A DNA stretch of 48,489 bases from Solirubrobacteraceae bacterium (GTDB lineage Bacteria > Actinomycetota > Thermoleophilia > Solirubrobacterales > Solirubrobacteraceae): NCBI GenBank assembly GCA_017882375.1, contig JADGPP010000016.1:1-48489 (forward strand). The letters run 5' to 3'. A model generated the notes under the pieces. The model was not told where the DNA came from. It saw nothing but the letters and a program-made list of their open reading frames with translations, and did no database searches. The position numbers and the translations under genes are program-made. Shown here piece by piece: positions 1 to 7,503 of the stretch. Position 1 is the stretch's first letter; each line of letters starts with the position of its first letter.

Positions 1-110
1 CGCAACTCCTCCTGAGCAGCCTGCGGCAACCGCCTCGCGTCACGCTCCATGCCGCAGACACTACCAGCTCTGCCCGCTATTTACTACGACGGATTAGTAA
101 GAGGAGACTT

Positions 111-149
111 CGCCTTTGGGCAGCAGTCCGAACCCGCTGCCCAAAGGCG
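111..149. repeat. Perfect 14-bp hairpin, copy A of a structured element
   Basis: Arms 111-124 (CGCCTTTGGGCAGC) and 136-149 are perfect reverse complements around an 11-nt loop (125-135). The central 27 nt matches a second hairpin at 45864-45896 at 23 positions by eye, while the outer stem pairs differ but still pair. A weaker hairpin follows at 165-191. The flanking sequence 1-110 holds no gene I can support, only a short TTACTA/TAGTAA inverted repeat near 82-100. Function is unknown; a repeated extragenic element or small structured RNA is possible. Confidence 0.7.
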
Positions 150-249
150 GCCGAATCGCACCCAGTCGCGCCCAATCCAGCCTTGGGCGACAGCGTTCCG
201 GATCGCTACTATTCTCCGCAAGCGTGGCGCTTTCAGAGCGTCGGCGACG

Positions 250-372
250 CGTACCGCGCCCGACCGCGTGGCCGTTGAGATCGACCAGCTCGATCTGGCC
301 CATGTCGCTCGCGAACGGGCGCACCTCGTCCGGGTTCTCGAATCGCTTGCCAGCCAGCTCCGCCGTATTGAC
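250..372 (-). pseudogene. Remnant of the N-terminal part of a cupin-domain gene
   Basis: Read on the minus strand, this stretch encodes about 40 residues including NPDEVRPF, GQIELVDLNG and VGRGT. This resembles the start of a family of small actinobacterial cupin proteins, which normally continue with a Phe-Glu-Pro-Gly-Trp segment and the metal-binding cupin motifs. Here the similarity stops right after VGRGT and the frame runs into unrelated Arg-rich sequence. There is no proper start codon at the expected place (GTC at about 370-372) although a GGGGGCGG stretch precedes it. I read it as a truncated, dead gene. The family assignment is from memory of the motif and is moderate. Confidence 0.45.
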
Positions 373-647
373 CCGCCCCCTTTGGTATGTCTCGTTGGCC
401 CGACCATACCGCCGCCGCGACCGCGCGCGTTGAGATTTCGAGCCGGGCGGACCCGCGAATCTCGTGACCGGGCGCCGGTTGACGGTCAGAGCTGGGCACT
501 CATACCTCGCCAGGGCCAAGCGCTCCCGCCGGCGCCAGGCGCTCCGCCGCGCGCCCACCAGTTGAGCATCAAGTCTGCGACTGGTAGCTTGAAACAGATG
601 TTTCGATCGAGTGGAGGGCGGATGCCGCGGGGCCTCGCGGAAAGCCG
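373..647. other. Non-coding stretch, no gene seen
   Basis: Several overlapping open frames exist on both strands, but all have the Arg/Pro-rich composition expected of chance frames in GC-rich DNA. The promoter of the lipoprotein pair starting at 648 should lie at the right end; I see no convincing -35/-10 pair. Confidence 0.4.
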
Positions 648-1160
648 GTGAGGTCCGGCTGGATTCTGCGCGCCGCCTTGCCGTGTCTGCTCGCCGCAGG
701 TGTCGCCGGTCCGCTCGCCGGCTGCGGTAAAGCCGCCAACAAGAGTGCTCCGGCGGAACCGAGCGGGAAGGCAGAAGAAGGCAACGAACAAGCTGGAGCC
801 GAAAAGCAGGAAGAAGCGGTCGAAGCGGCCAAAAACCGCGAACTGCTCTCGGTGATCGAAGCCAAGAAGCGAGAAGAAGCGGCCGAAGCCGAGGCGAAGA
901 AGACCGAACACCTCGCCGCCGCCAAGGCGAAGAAGCGCGAAGAAACCGCTAAGAAGGAAGTCAAGAAGCGAGAAGCGGCTGCTGCCGCGAAGGTCAAGAA
1001 GCAAGAAGAAGAACTGAAGGCCGCGGCGAAGAAGCAACAGGAAGCCGCCAAGAAGAGGGAGGCGGAAGTGAAAAAGCAGGAAGCTGAACGCGCCGCCAAA
1101 CAACGGGTGACCACGACGAGCACGACGGCGACGCCGCCGGCCGGGGAAGCGGGGCAGTGA
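648..1160 (+). CDS. Lipoprotein with long Lys/Glu/Ala-rich helix
   Basis: Protein of 170 aa with a GTG start. Residues 1-26 form a lipoprotein signal peptide (RS...Arg, hydrophobic core, lipobox LAGC with Cys26). From about residue 40 to 150 the chain is almost only Lys, Glu, Ala, Arg and Gln in patterns such as AKKREE, with no Pro or Gly. That predicts one long charged helix or coiled coil, ending in a short Thr-rich tail. It is probably anchored to the membrane outer face and spans or spaces the cell envelope, but no enzyme domain is visible. 26 of 28 Glu codons are GAA, unlike the GAG-rich neighbours. The stop overlaps the next start by 4 bp (GTGA), so the two genes are co-translated. Confidence 0.75.
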   Translation: MRSGWILRAALPCLLAAGVAGPLAGCGKAANKSAPAEPSGKAEEGNEQAGAEKQEEAVEAAKNRELLSVIEAKKREEAAEAEAKKTEHLAAAKAKKREETAKKEVKKREAAAAAKVKKQEEELKAAAKKQQEAAKKREAEVKKQEAERAAKQRVTTTSTTATPPAGEAGQ

Positions 1161-1678
1161 TCGACGCGCATCGTCGGCCTGCGAAGTCTTCACCGCTGCA
1201 GCGCGCCGCCGTCCTCGGGCTGCTCCTGCTTGCGCTCGCGCTGCTCGCGGGCTGCGGCGAAGCCTCGGGAGGCTCGGAATCCTCAGGGGCAGAAGCGCAC
1301 GAAGAAACGGGCGTGGCGGGCGAAGAAGCGGCAGAACAGGCGACGAGAGCCAAGCAGCGCGCGGCGGAAGCCCGTTCGGTCAAAGCCGAAGAAGCGGCAC
1401 TGGCGGCAAGGCGTCGGAAGGAGGAAGCGGCGATCGCGCAGGCGCAGGCGCAGGCGCAGGCCGGAGGCTCGACCAGGAAGAAACACGTGCAGGGCTCGCA
1501 CAAACACTCGTCGAGCAAACACTCGGCGAGCAGCAAGGAAAAGAAGAAGAGCTCCAAGAAGACCAAGGGCTCGCCGGAAACCGCGGCGGAAAAAGCCGCC
1601 CGTCAGAAATTCGCCGCCGAAGAAGCGCAGGAAGTCGCGGCGTTCAAGCGCCGCCAAAAACAGGAAGGTGCGAGGTAG
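1157..1678 (+). CDS. Lipoprotein, Ala/Glu helix plus Lys/His/Ser-rich segment
   Basis: Protein of 173 aa with a GTG start overlapping the stop of the preceding lipoprotein gene by 4 bp. The signal peptide has a strong Leu/Ala core and lipobox LAGC (Cys33). After it comes an Ala/Glu/Gln/Arg-rich helical stretch (about 45-100) containing a QAQAQAQA run. A basic linker follows (about 104-140) rich in Lys, Ser and His (HKHSSSKH), then a second helical stretch to the C-terminus. The His/Lys segment might bind metal or acidic wall polymers; that is speculation. The organisation resembles its upstream neighbour, so the two may be paralogues or partners. No known domain is recognised. Confidence 0.7.
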   Translation: MIDAHRRPAKSSPLQRAAVLGLLLLALALLAGCGEASGGSESSGAEAHEETGVAGEEAAEQATRAKQRAAEARSVKAEEAALAARRRKEEAAIAQAQAQAQAGGSTRKKHVQGSHKHSSSKHSASSKEKKKSSKKTKGSPETAAEKAARQKFAAEEAQEVAAFKRRQKQEGAR

Positions 1679-1795
1679 TCCGCGAACGGCGCTTGCGCAC
1701 GGTCCGCCGGCACGGATAGCGTCAGCCGATCAGATCGCCGCGCGCGGGCTCGCAGGCGCGTGTGGCGAGGTCTTTCAAGCCAAGGGGGCAGGTCG

Positions 1796-2194
1796 ATGAT
1801 TCGCAAGCTTTCTCCAGCGCTGCTCGTCGTGCTCGCCTGCACAGCGCTGCTCGCCGGCTGTGGCAGCTCCGGCAGCAGCTCCAGCAGCACCGCCAAGACC
1901 GCCGGCTCGACGAGCTCGACGAGCTCGAGCTCAACGGCGACCAATGGCGCCGCAAAAGTCTCGGCCGCGGCTGTCGAAAAGTGCAAGCGCGGCGTAAGCG
2001 TGTTGCCGACGCTGTCGCAGGCGACCAAGAGCAGGCTCGAAGCGATCTGCGAGAAGGCCGCAAGCGGCGACGCCGCCGCCGCCCGCGCCGCCGCGCGCGA
2101 AGCGTGCGAAGAAATCGTCAAGGCCTCGCCGCTGCCCGCAGGTGCGGCCAGGGATCACGCGCTGTCGGGGTGCAAGTCGGCGGAAAAGAAGTAG
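1796..2194 (+). CDS. Small Ser/Thr-rich lipoprotein
   Basis: Protein of 132 aa. The ATG at 1796 is chosen over an upstream GTG at 1760 because AAGGGGG lies just before it and because it starts a perfect lipoprotein signal (MIRKL, hydrophobic core, lipobox LAGC with Cys22). A Ser/Thr/Gly linker (about 23-50) leads to a small helical domain with three spaced cysteines (CKRG, AICEKA, EACEE) plus a fourth near the end (SGCKS), suggesting two disulfides. The function is unknown. It is the third lipoprotein gene in a row, 117 bp after the second, so it is probably under separate control. Confidence 0.7.
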   Translation: MIRKLSPALLVVLACTALLAGCGSSGSSSSSTAKTAGSTSSTSSSSTATNGAAKVSAAAVEKCKRGVSVLPTLSQATKSRLEAICEKAASGDAAAARAAAREACEEIVKASPLPAGAARDHALSGCKSAEKK

Positions 2195-2209
2195 CAGGGG
2201 GGCGTCCGG

Positions 2210-2857
2210 CTAGCTTGCGCCGGGCGCCTGCTCGTCCTCTTCCTCGTCCTCGCCGTACAGCGACTCGCGCGCCAGCTCCTGGCCTTTGACGCCGAACAGC
2301 TTGATCTCCAGCAGGTCGTGGCGGTAGTCGTCGGGAGCGATCAGCGTGAAGCGCTCGCTGACGAGCTCGCACTGGTCGACCGCCAGGTTGGCCAGCTCGG
2401 CCGTCGCGACGCGCCCGCCGGAGACCAGCGGATGGCCCCACACGAGCGTCATCGCGGCGACCGCACCGGACTCGCCTCGCCAGCTGCCGATCACCTCGTC
2501 GCACAGGTCCAACTGCCAGTCGGGATTGCGCGCGGCCGTCTCCTCGGTGAAGTCGACGAACGCCGAGAAGTCGCTCGGTTGCCCGTCCTGCGGTGGGGGA
2601 ACGAAACGCACGTAGCCGAACAGCTCGTACCCGTTGGCCGTCAGCGACGTTCCCGGCACATACGTGCGCCCGTGCCAGCTGCGATCCGGATACCACAGGA
2701 TCTCGCCCGGCTCGCCGAGCTCCTGTGCGTCGACGTCGAGCTGGGCGACGCCGGCGAGGAACTCCTCGCCGAGGCGCTCCGCCCAGCGACCATAGGGGAG
2801 GTCCTCCTGCGGTGGCTCGGCGGCGAAGCGCGGTAGGAAGCGGTGCTCGGGCGCCAT
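2210..2857 (-). CDS. Conserved hypothetical protein
   Basis: Protein of 215 aa, acidic, with no signal peptide or membrane segment. It has a plausible globular composition (ILWYPDRSWHGRTYVPG, GYELFGYVRFV, VIGSWRGESG) and an acidic C-terminal tail (GEDEEEDEQ). I do not recognise the family. It converges with the lipoprotein gene at 1796-2194 (stops 15 bp apart) and is followed by galT 40 bp upstream on the same strand, so it may be the last gene of a thioredoxin-galT-hypothetical operon. The coding call rests on composition and the absence of a better frame. Confidence 0.7.
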   Translation of the reverse strand: MAPEHRFLPRFAAEPPQEDLPYGRWAERLGEEFLAGVAQLDVDAQELGEPGEILWYPDRSWHGRTYVPGTSLTANGYELFGYVRFVPPPQDGQPSDFSAFVDFTEETAARNPDWQLDLCDEVIGSWRGESGAVAAMTLVWGHPLVSGGRVATAELANLAVDQCELVSERFTLIAPDDYRHDLLEIKLFGVKGQELARESLYGEDEEEDEQAPGAS

Positions 2858-2897
2858 CGTCGGCCAGACTAGCCTGCCGCGGCGCGCGAGGAGTGCG

Positions 2898-3899
2898 TCA
2901 CACCTCGCGCAGCAGTGCGGCCGCGTGCTCGGGCGCGACGATGTTCAGGTTCAGATCGGTCGACAGCTCCAGTCCCGCGAGGTGCGTAAGTCGCGGCACG
3001 ACGTCGATGCGCCAGCAGAAGTGCTCGGCGCCGCGCGGTGCCGTGCGCACCCACATGTTCAGCGGCGGGCTCGCGCCGAGGTGGCGCGCCAGGCGCCGCA
3101 GACCGTCGTGCAGCAGCGATGCGCCGGATGGCCCGTCGAGCTCGAAGCGGGGCACCGGGCGCCGCGGCGCGAGCATCAGCTGGAACGGCAGACGAGACGC
3201 ATACGGCGCCATCAGCACGGCCTCGTCGTCGATCGCGACGATTCGCTCGCGCAGGCGCACCTCCTCGGCGACGAGGTCCCCGAGCAGGCTCTGGCCCATC
3301 GTGCGCGTCGCATACTCGGCCGCCCGCTCTCGCTCGCGCGCGACCGCCGCCGGAACGAACTGCAGCCCGTACAGCTGCGAGTGCGTGTGCGGCAGCGACG
3401 CGCCGGCCTGGCGGCGCTCGTTGACGATCAGCTGGACATACGCGCACTGCTCGTGCGCGCGCATGCGCTCGCGCCACACGTCCATCGCGGCGGCCACCTG
3501 CTCGACCGGCAGATCGGCCATCGACAGCACCGGCTGGGGCCCGTTGACGATCACCTCGTGCGCGCCGGTCGCCGGCAGCGAGCGAAACAGCTCGCCGCGT
3601 CCGTCGGGCTCCGCGCTGTCCTCGCCGGGGTCCGCCGGAGCGAGCGCCGGATACAGGTTTGGCACAACACGCACGCGCCAGCCCGGCGAGTCGGCAACGT
3701 CACTGCCCGGACGAACCGCGTAGAGCTCGGGCGGCGTGCGGTCCTCGTGCCCGTCGGCGAACGGGTCGCGCTCGGGGTCGATCGGCTCGGGCGCGCGCTC
3801 GCTCTCGGACAGGCTCGGAGCGCCGCCGGGACGGCGCGAGCGCTCGCCGGCGACGATCGTGCGGTGCCCGCTCAGCGGGTCGATGCGGATCTCAGGCAT
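2898..3899 (-). CDS. galT: Galactose-1-phosphate uridylyltransferase
   Basis: Protein of 333 aa in the HIT superfamily. It exchanges UMP between UDP-glucose and galactose-1-phosphate (Leloir pathway). The catalytic signature H-x-H-S-Q is present at 171-175 (LPHTHSQLYG), with the N-terminal IRIDPLSGHRTIVAGERS and the GAHEVIVN segments typical of the family. The zinc-binding CPFC seen in some members is replaced by DPFADG (about 45-50), so that metal site is absent. The start at 3899 is used because it begins MPEIRID; the longer frame has a non-conserved extension. It overlaps the upstream thioredoxin gene by 8 bp. A GalE-type epimerase lies far away at 43400. Confidence 0.93.
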   Translation of the reverse strand: MPEIRIDPLSGHRTIVAGERSRRPGGAPSLSESERAPEPIDPERDPFADGHEDRTPPELYAVRPGSDVADSPGWRVRVVPNLYPALAPADPGEDSAEPDGRGELFRSLPATGAHEVIVNGPQPVLSMADLPVEQVAAAMDVWRERMRAHEQCAYVQLIVNERRQAGASLPHTHSQLYGLQFVPAAVARERERAAEYATRTMGQSLLGDLVAEEVRLRERIVAIDDEAVLMAPYASRLPFQLMLAPRRPVPRFELDGPSGASLLHDGLRRLARHLGASPPLNMWVRTAPRGAEHFCWRIDVVPRLTHLAGLELSTDLNLNIVAPEHAAALLREV

Positions 3900-4494
3900 G
3901 CTTGACGCCGAGCGCGTAGCGCCTGACGTCCTCTTCCAGGCGCGCCTGGCTCGGATAGGGCCCCTGGCGAATGTACTGGCCGCCCGAGCGGTCATAGAAG
4001 ACCGTGACCGGCGTGAACGTCGAGTCGGTGATCGCCGTGCCTGCCGCGCCGCTGTGGTCGTAGTAGCTCGGATAGCTCACGGGGAAGCTGCGCAGGAAGG
4101 ACGCCCCTGCCGCGCGGCTCGTGTCAGCCGAATCGATGCCGACGAATGCCACCTGGCGCCCGAGCGACAGCGATGCCCGCTGAAAGGCGCCGAACTCCGA
4201 GCGACACGGCACGCACCACGAAGCCCACTTGTTGATCACGACAGGCTGCCCGCGCAGCGACGCCAGGCGCGCCCTGAGCGCTGCAAGCCCTCCCGGCAGC
4301 AGCTCGCTGGCCTGCGCATGCAAGCTCGCCAGCGGCGCCGGCGAGCCGGCGAGCCGCTCGCGCATCTGCGCGAGCGTCAACTTCGACGGCCGGGTCGGAG
4401 ACGGTGAGGAGCCTGCAAGTTCGACCAGGCCGACGACGAGCAGGGCGAGGACTGCGACCCCACCCGCCGCGATTGCCAGCCGTTTCGCCCTCAT
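3892..4494 (-). CDS. Membrane-anchored TlpA/ResA-like thioredoxin
   Basis: Protein of 200 aa. Residues 7-28 form one N-terminal membrane anchor; the rest is a thioredoxin fold facing the outside. The redox motif is WASWCVPC with Cys94 and Cys97, followed by RSEF, as in TlpA, ResA and CcmG proteins. A cis-Pro candidate lies in the STFTPVTVFYD segment. Such proteins reduce disulfides in the envelope, for example in apocytochrome c before heme attachment, which would fit the ccm genes in this window, though those are 9 kb away. The start was chosen at the Met preceding the anchor. It overlaps galT by 8 bp, so the two are co-transcribed. Confidence 0.85.
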   Translation of the reverse strand: MRAKRLAIAAGGVAVLALLVVGLVELAGSSPSPTRPSKLTLAQMRERLAGSPAPLASLHAQASELLPGGLAALRARLASLRGQPVVINKWASWCVPCRSEFGAFQRASLSLGRQVAFVGIDSADTSRAAGASFLRSFPVSYPSYYDHSGAAGTAITDSTFTPVTVFYDRSGGQYIRQGPYPSQARLEEDVRRYALGVKHA

Positions 4495-4713
4495 CGCGCG
4501 TAAGGGTGGCAGATCGTGTCCGGCTCGACGGAGCACCGATCGCTGCCGTCCGTCCGCGGCGACTTTCACCGCCACGCGACGTGCTATATCTTCAGGACAC
4601 GTAAAGCCGGTTCGCCTTGAGCATCCGGCGAACGCGTCAGCAGGACGCCAGTCGTTCTGAGCCACGCTGAAGCCACTTTCTGCGGCGGCTCCGTCTCGAA
4701 GTCCCGAGCCTCC

Positions 4714-7503
4714 ATGGCCGAGTCCACCTCAGTGGCCCTCGCGGTCGCGTCCATTCCAAGTTCCGCGGAAATCTCGCGTGCGGAGAAGCTCGTCCGCGAG
4801 CGCTTCCTGCACGAGGGCGAGGACCCCGCCGTCGCGCTGGCCGCGGGCTCACCGCGCCGGCTGGCGCTCGACGAGGCGCTCGCCGAGCTGCAGGCCGATC
4901 CGAAGGCCAAACATCCGTCGACCGCCTGGCGCCGGGAGTTCTCGCTGCTGCTCGGCCTCGAGCGCGTCCTCTCAGAGGACGCGCCGAAGCTGGCCGACGG
5001 CACCGTGCTCTCGGCCCACCAGGTCGACGCTCTGTCGGGCACGCTCGCCGCGCTGCTCGCAGCGGCACAGGTCAGCGCAGCCAACGGCAACGGACGAGCG
5101 GCCGCCTCGGCGTCGCCGGAACTGCTCGCCTCGGCGGACATCTTCGGTCCCGAGGACACCCCGTCGGCGAGCAACGGCGCGCCGGTCGCCGACGACGCGC
5201 CGCCCGGCGCCGATGCGTCCGACGAGGACGAGGACGAGCCGGAGGACGAGGAGGAGATCGACGAGGACGACGATGAGGATCTCGGTCCCGTCCAGCGCGC
5301 CGCGCCCGACGAGGACGACGACGAGGACGAGGACGACGACGACCTCGAGCCTGACGAGGACGACGATGAGGATGTCGCCGACGAGGAGCCCGAGTCCGAG
5401 GCCGACGAGGAGCCGCGCGACTGGGTCGAGGAGGGAGAGGACGAGGAGGAGTCGCTCGCCGACCTGCCCGAGGATCCCAACGCGGCCAAGCGCTTCTGGT
5501 TCGAGCACGCGACCGGCGCCGGCAAGACCGTCGCAGCGCTGGGTTTCGTCGAGGCTTCGCAGACCGGCGGCGTGTTGATCCTCACGCACCGGCGTAACCT
5601 CGTCGACCAGTTCAACGGCGAGCTGCGCCAGCGCGGCTACTCCAAGCGCATCAGCAAACCGCTGCTGAAGGGCGAGGACTCGCCCAAAGGGCCGGTCACG
5701 GTGGAGACGTATCAGTGGTTCGTGCGCAACGCCGGCAAGATCTCCAGCGCCTACACGATCGTCATCTGCGACGAGGCGCACACCGCGCTGGGCGAGAAGA
5801 CCAGTGGTGCGATTCGCGAGTGGACCGGTCCGATCTTCATCGGCATGACGGCCACCGGCGCGCTGATCGCCCGCCACGTCACCGATCTGTTCCCGACGCA
5901 GACCTCGCGCTTCGACCTCGCCCAGGCCGCCCGCCGCGGCGTGATCGCGCCGCTGCGCTGCGTGCGCATCTCTCCGGGCGTGGGCGTGCGCACGATCGCC
6001 AAGGTGCCGCTGCGCCGTGGCGAGGTGGACACCGAGTTCGACCAGGACGAGCTGGCGAAACTGCTCGATCAGCAGCCGTTCAACCTGGCCGTCGCCAACC
6101 TCTACCGCACGCGCTTCAACGGCGTGCCGGGCGTCGTCTATGCCGCCGGCGTGCGCCACGCCTACAACCTCGCCGAGGCGTTTCGTGCCGAGGGGATCAA
6201 GGCGCAGGGCGTCTCGGGCGAGACTCCCAAGCGCGAGCTCGCCGAGATCCTCGCGCGCTACGAGCGCGGCGACATCGACGTGCTGATCAACGCGCAGCTG
6301 CTCGCCGAGGGTTGGAACAGCCCGCGCGCGACCGTCTGCGTGCATCTCGCGCCGACTGCCTCCAAGCGCATCTACCAGCAGCGCGTCGGCCGTGTCACGC
6401 GCCGCCATCCCGGCAAGGAGGCCGGCCTCGTCGTCGATTTCGTGCACCCGGCGACCAAGCACGACGATCCGGTCGTCACGCTGCACTCGCTGCTCGACCG
6501 CGACGTCTACCGCGGCGGGGCGATCGTCGTCGGCCCGGTACGCCGCGGGCGCGGCCGGCGGATGCGCGTCGAGCGCCGGGTGCTGCCGGTGTGCGCGGAG
6601 GAGGAGCGGCGCTTCGCGGTCTTCGAGCGCGAGCTGTGGCGGATCGCCGTCGAGCACCTCGACTACGGCGAGCAGCACGTGTGGGCGGCGCTGGCCGGTG
6701 CGCGCGTCGCGCCGAGCGGCTGGCGCCGGGCGCGGGCGATGCTGCACTTCGACCGCACCGGCGAGCTCAAGAGCCGCTTCCTGATCACCGCCGTGCAGCG
6801 CAACAAGAATCCGCAGCTGCGCCTGCGCGCGCTCAGCGACATCCCCGCGCTGCGCGACCCCGACGCGTTCGATACAGCCATCGACATCATCGGCGGCTGG
6901 CCGCGCGACGAGCGCCGCGAGGCGAGCAAGATCATGCTGCGCGCGCTCGTCGAGCGGCGCATCGGGCGTCGCGACCAGGCCAACGCCTGGATCTGGCGCC
7001 TGGCCGAATACACGCGCGACGTGCACGAGGAGTACGCCGTGCAGCGCTGGCCGGAGACCAAGCGGCTACTCGGGCTGCTCGTCAACTCGGCCGGCGGCGC
7101 CCACGCGCGCAACGCCCGCCGCCTGATCCACGCCGCGCGCAAGCAGGACCGCCGTCTCGCCGCCGCGCTGCTCGCCGCCGCGCTGGCGCACTCGCCGGAG
7201 GCCGAGGAGGCGCTGCGCGGCGCGCGCACACGCATGGCACGCAAGCCGCCCGCGCTCGCTCGCGAGCTGCTGCGCAACTTCCCCAAGCGCCGCGCGCGCA
7301 ACTCGCGCAAGCGTCGCAAGGGCGGCTCAGGAGGAGCAGGCGCGGGTCGCGGCGGTCAGTCCAATGGCGTCGCCAACGTCGCCAACGGCTCAGTCGCCGC
7401 CGAGGCGGGCACAGCGAGCTCGGGCGCAAACGGGCGCAAGACGCCGCGACGCACGCCGAGCGAGGCGCGCACGAGCAGCGACGGCGGCGAGTCCGCCGCT
7501 TAG
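4714..7503 (+). CDS. SF2 (DEAD/DEAH-type) helicase with acidic insertion
   Basis: Protein of 929 aa. Helicase motifs: I, HATGAGKT at 265-272; II, CDEAH at 352-356; III, MTAT near 379; V, LAEGWNSP at 530-537; VI, QQRVGRVTRR at 555-564. A Q-motif-like segment (LSAHQVDAL, 99-107) lies about 160 residues before motif I instead of the usual 20 or so. Between them is an Asp/Glu-dominated insertion (about 157-255). The C-terminus after about 860 is a basic, Gly-rich, probably disordered tail (KRRARNSRKRRKGG). The family remodels DNA or RNA with ATP; its substrate here is unknown. It is transcribed alone, diverging from the thioredoxin gene across 219 bp, and its stop overlaps the stop of birA by 4 bp. 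Confidence 0.9.
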   Translation: MAESTSVALAVASIPSSAEISRAEKLVRERFLHEGEDPAVALAAGSPRRLALDEALAELQADPKAKHPSTAWRREFSLLLGLERVLSEDAPKLADGTVLSAHQVDALSGTLAALLAAAQVSAANGNGRAAASASPELLASADIFGPEDTPSASNGAPVADDAPPGADASDEDEDEPEDEEEIDEDDDEDLGPVQRAAPDEDDDEDEDDDDLEPDEDDDEDVADEEPESEADEEPRDWVEEGEDEEESLADLPEDPNAAKRFWFEHATGAGKTVAALGFVEASQTGGVLILTHRRNLVDQFNGELRQRGYSKRISKPLLKGEDSPKGPVTVETYQWFVRNAGKISSAYTIVICDEAHTALGEKTSGAIREWTGPIFIGMTATGALIARHVTDLFPTQTSRFDLAQAARRGVIAPLRCVRISPGVGVRTIAKVPLRRGEVDTEFDQDELAKLLDQQPFNLAVANLYRTRFNGVPGVVYAAGVRHAYNLAEAFRAEGIKAQGVSGETPKRELAEILARYERGDIDVLINAQLLAEGWNSPRATVCVHLAPTASKRIYQQRVGRVTRRHPGKEAGLVVDFVHPATKHDDPVVTLHSLLDRDVYRGGAIVVGPVRRGRGRRMRVERRVLPVCAEEERRFAVFERELWRIAVEHLDYGEQHVWAALAGARVAPSGWRRARAMLHFDRTGELKSRFLITAVQRNKNPQLRLRALSDIPALRDPDAFDTAIDIIGGWPRDERREASKIMLRALVERRIGRRDQANAWIWRLAEYTRDVHEEYAVQRWPETKRLLGLLVNSAGGAHARNARRLIHAARKQDRRLAAALLAAALAHSPEAEEALRGARTRMARKPPALARELLRNFPKRRARNSRKRRKGGSGGAGAGRGGQSNGVANVANGSVAAEAGTASSGANGRKTPRRTPSEARTSSDGGESAA

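Noticed and set aside
1-96. Possible C-terminal end of a gene in the second plus-strand frame
   Set aside because: About 31 codons (starting ATPPEQPAATAS) end at a TAG near 96, but nothing identifies them and chance is as likely.
49-651. 200-residue plus-strand frame at the left end
   Set aside because: Arg/Pro/Ala-rich with no recognisable motif; it covers the hairpin and runs antisense through the cupin remnant.
4972-7026. 684-residue minus-strand frame
   Set aside because: It is antisense to the helicase gene, whose motifs are unambiguous.
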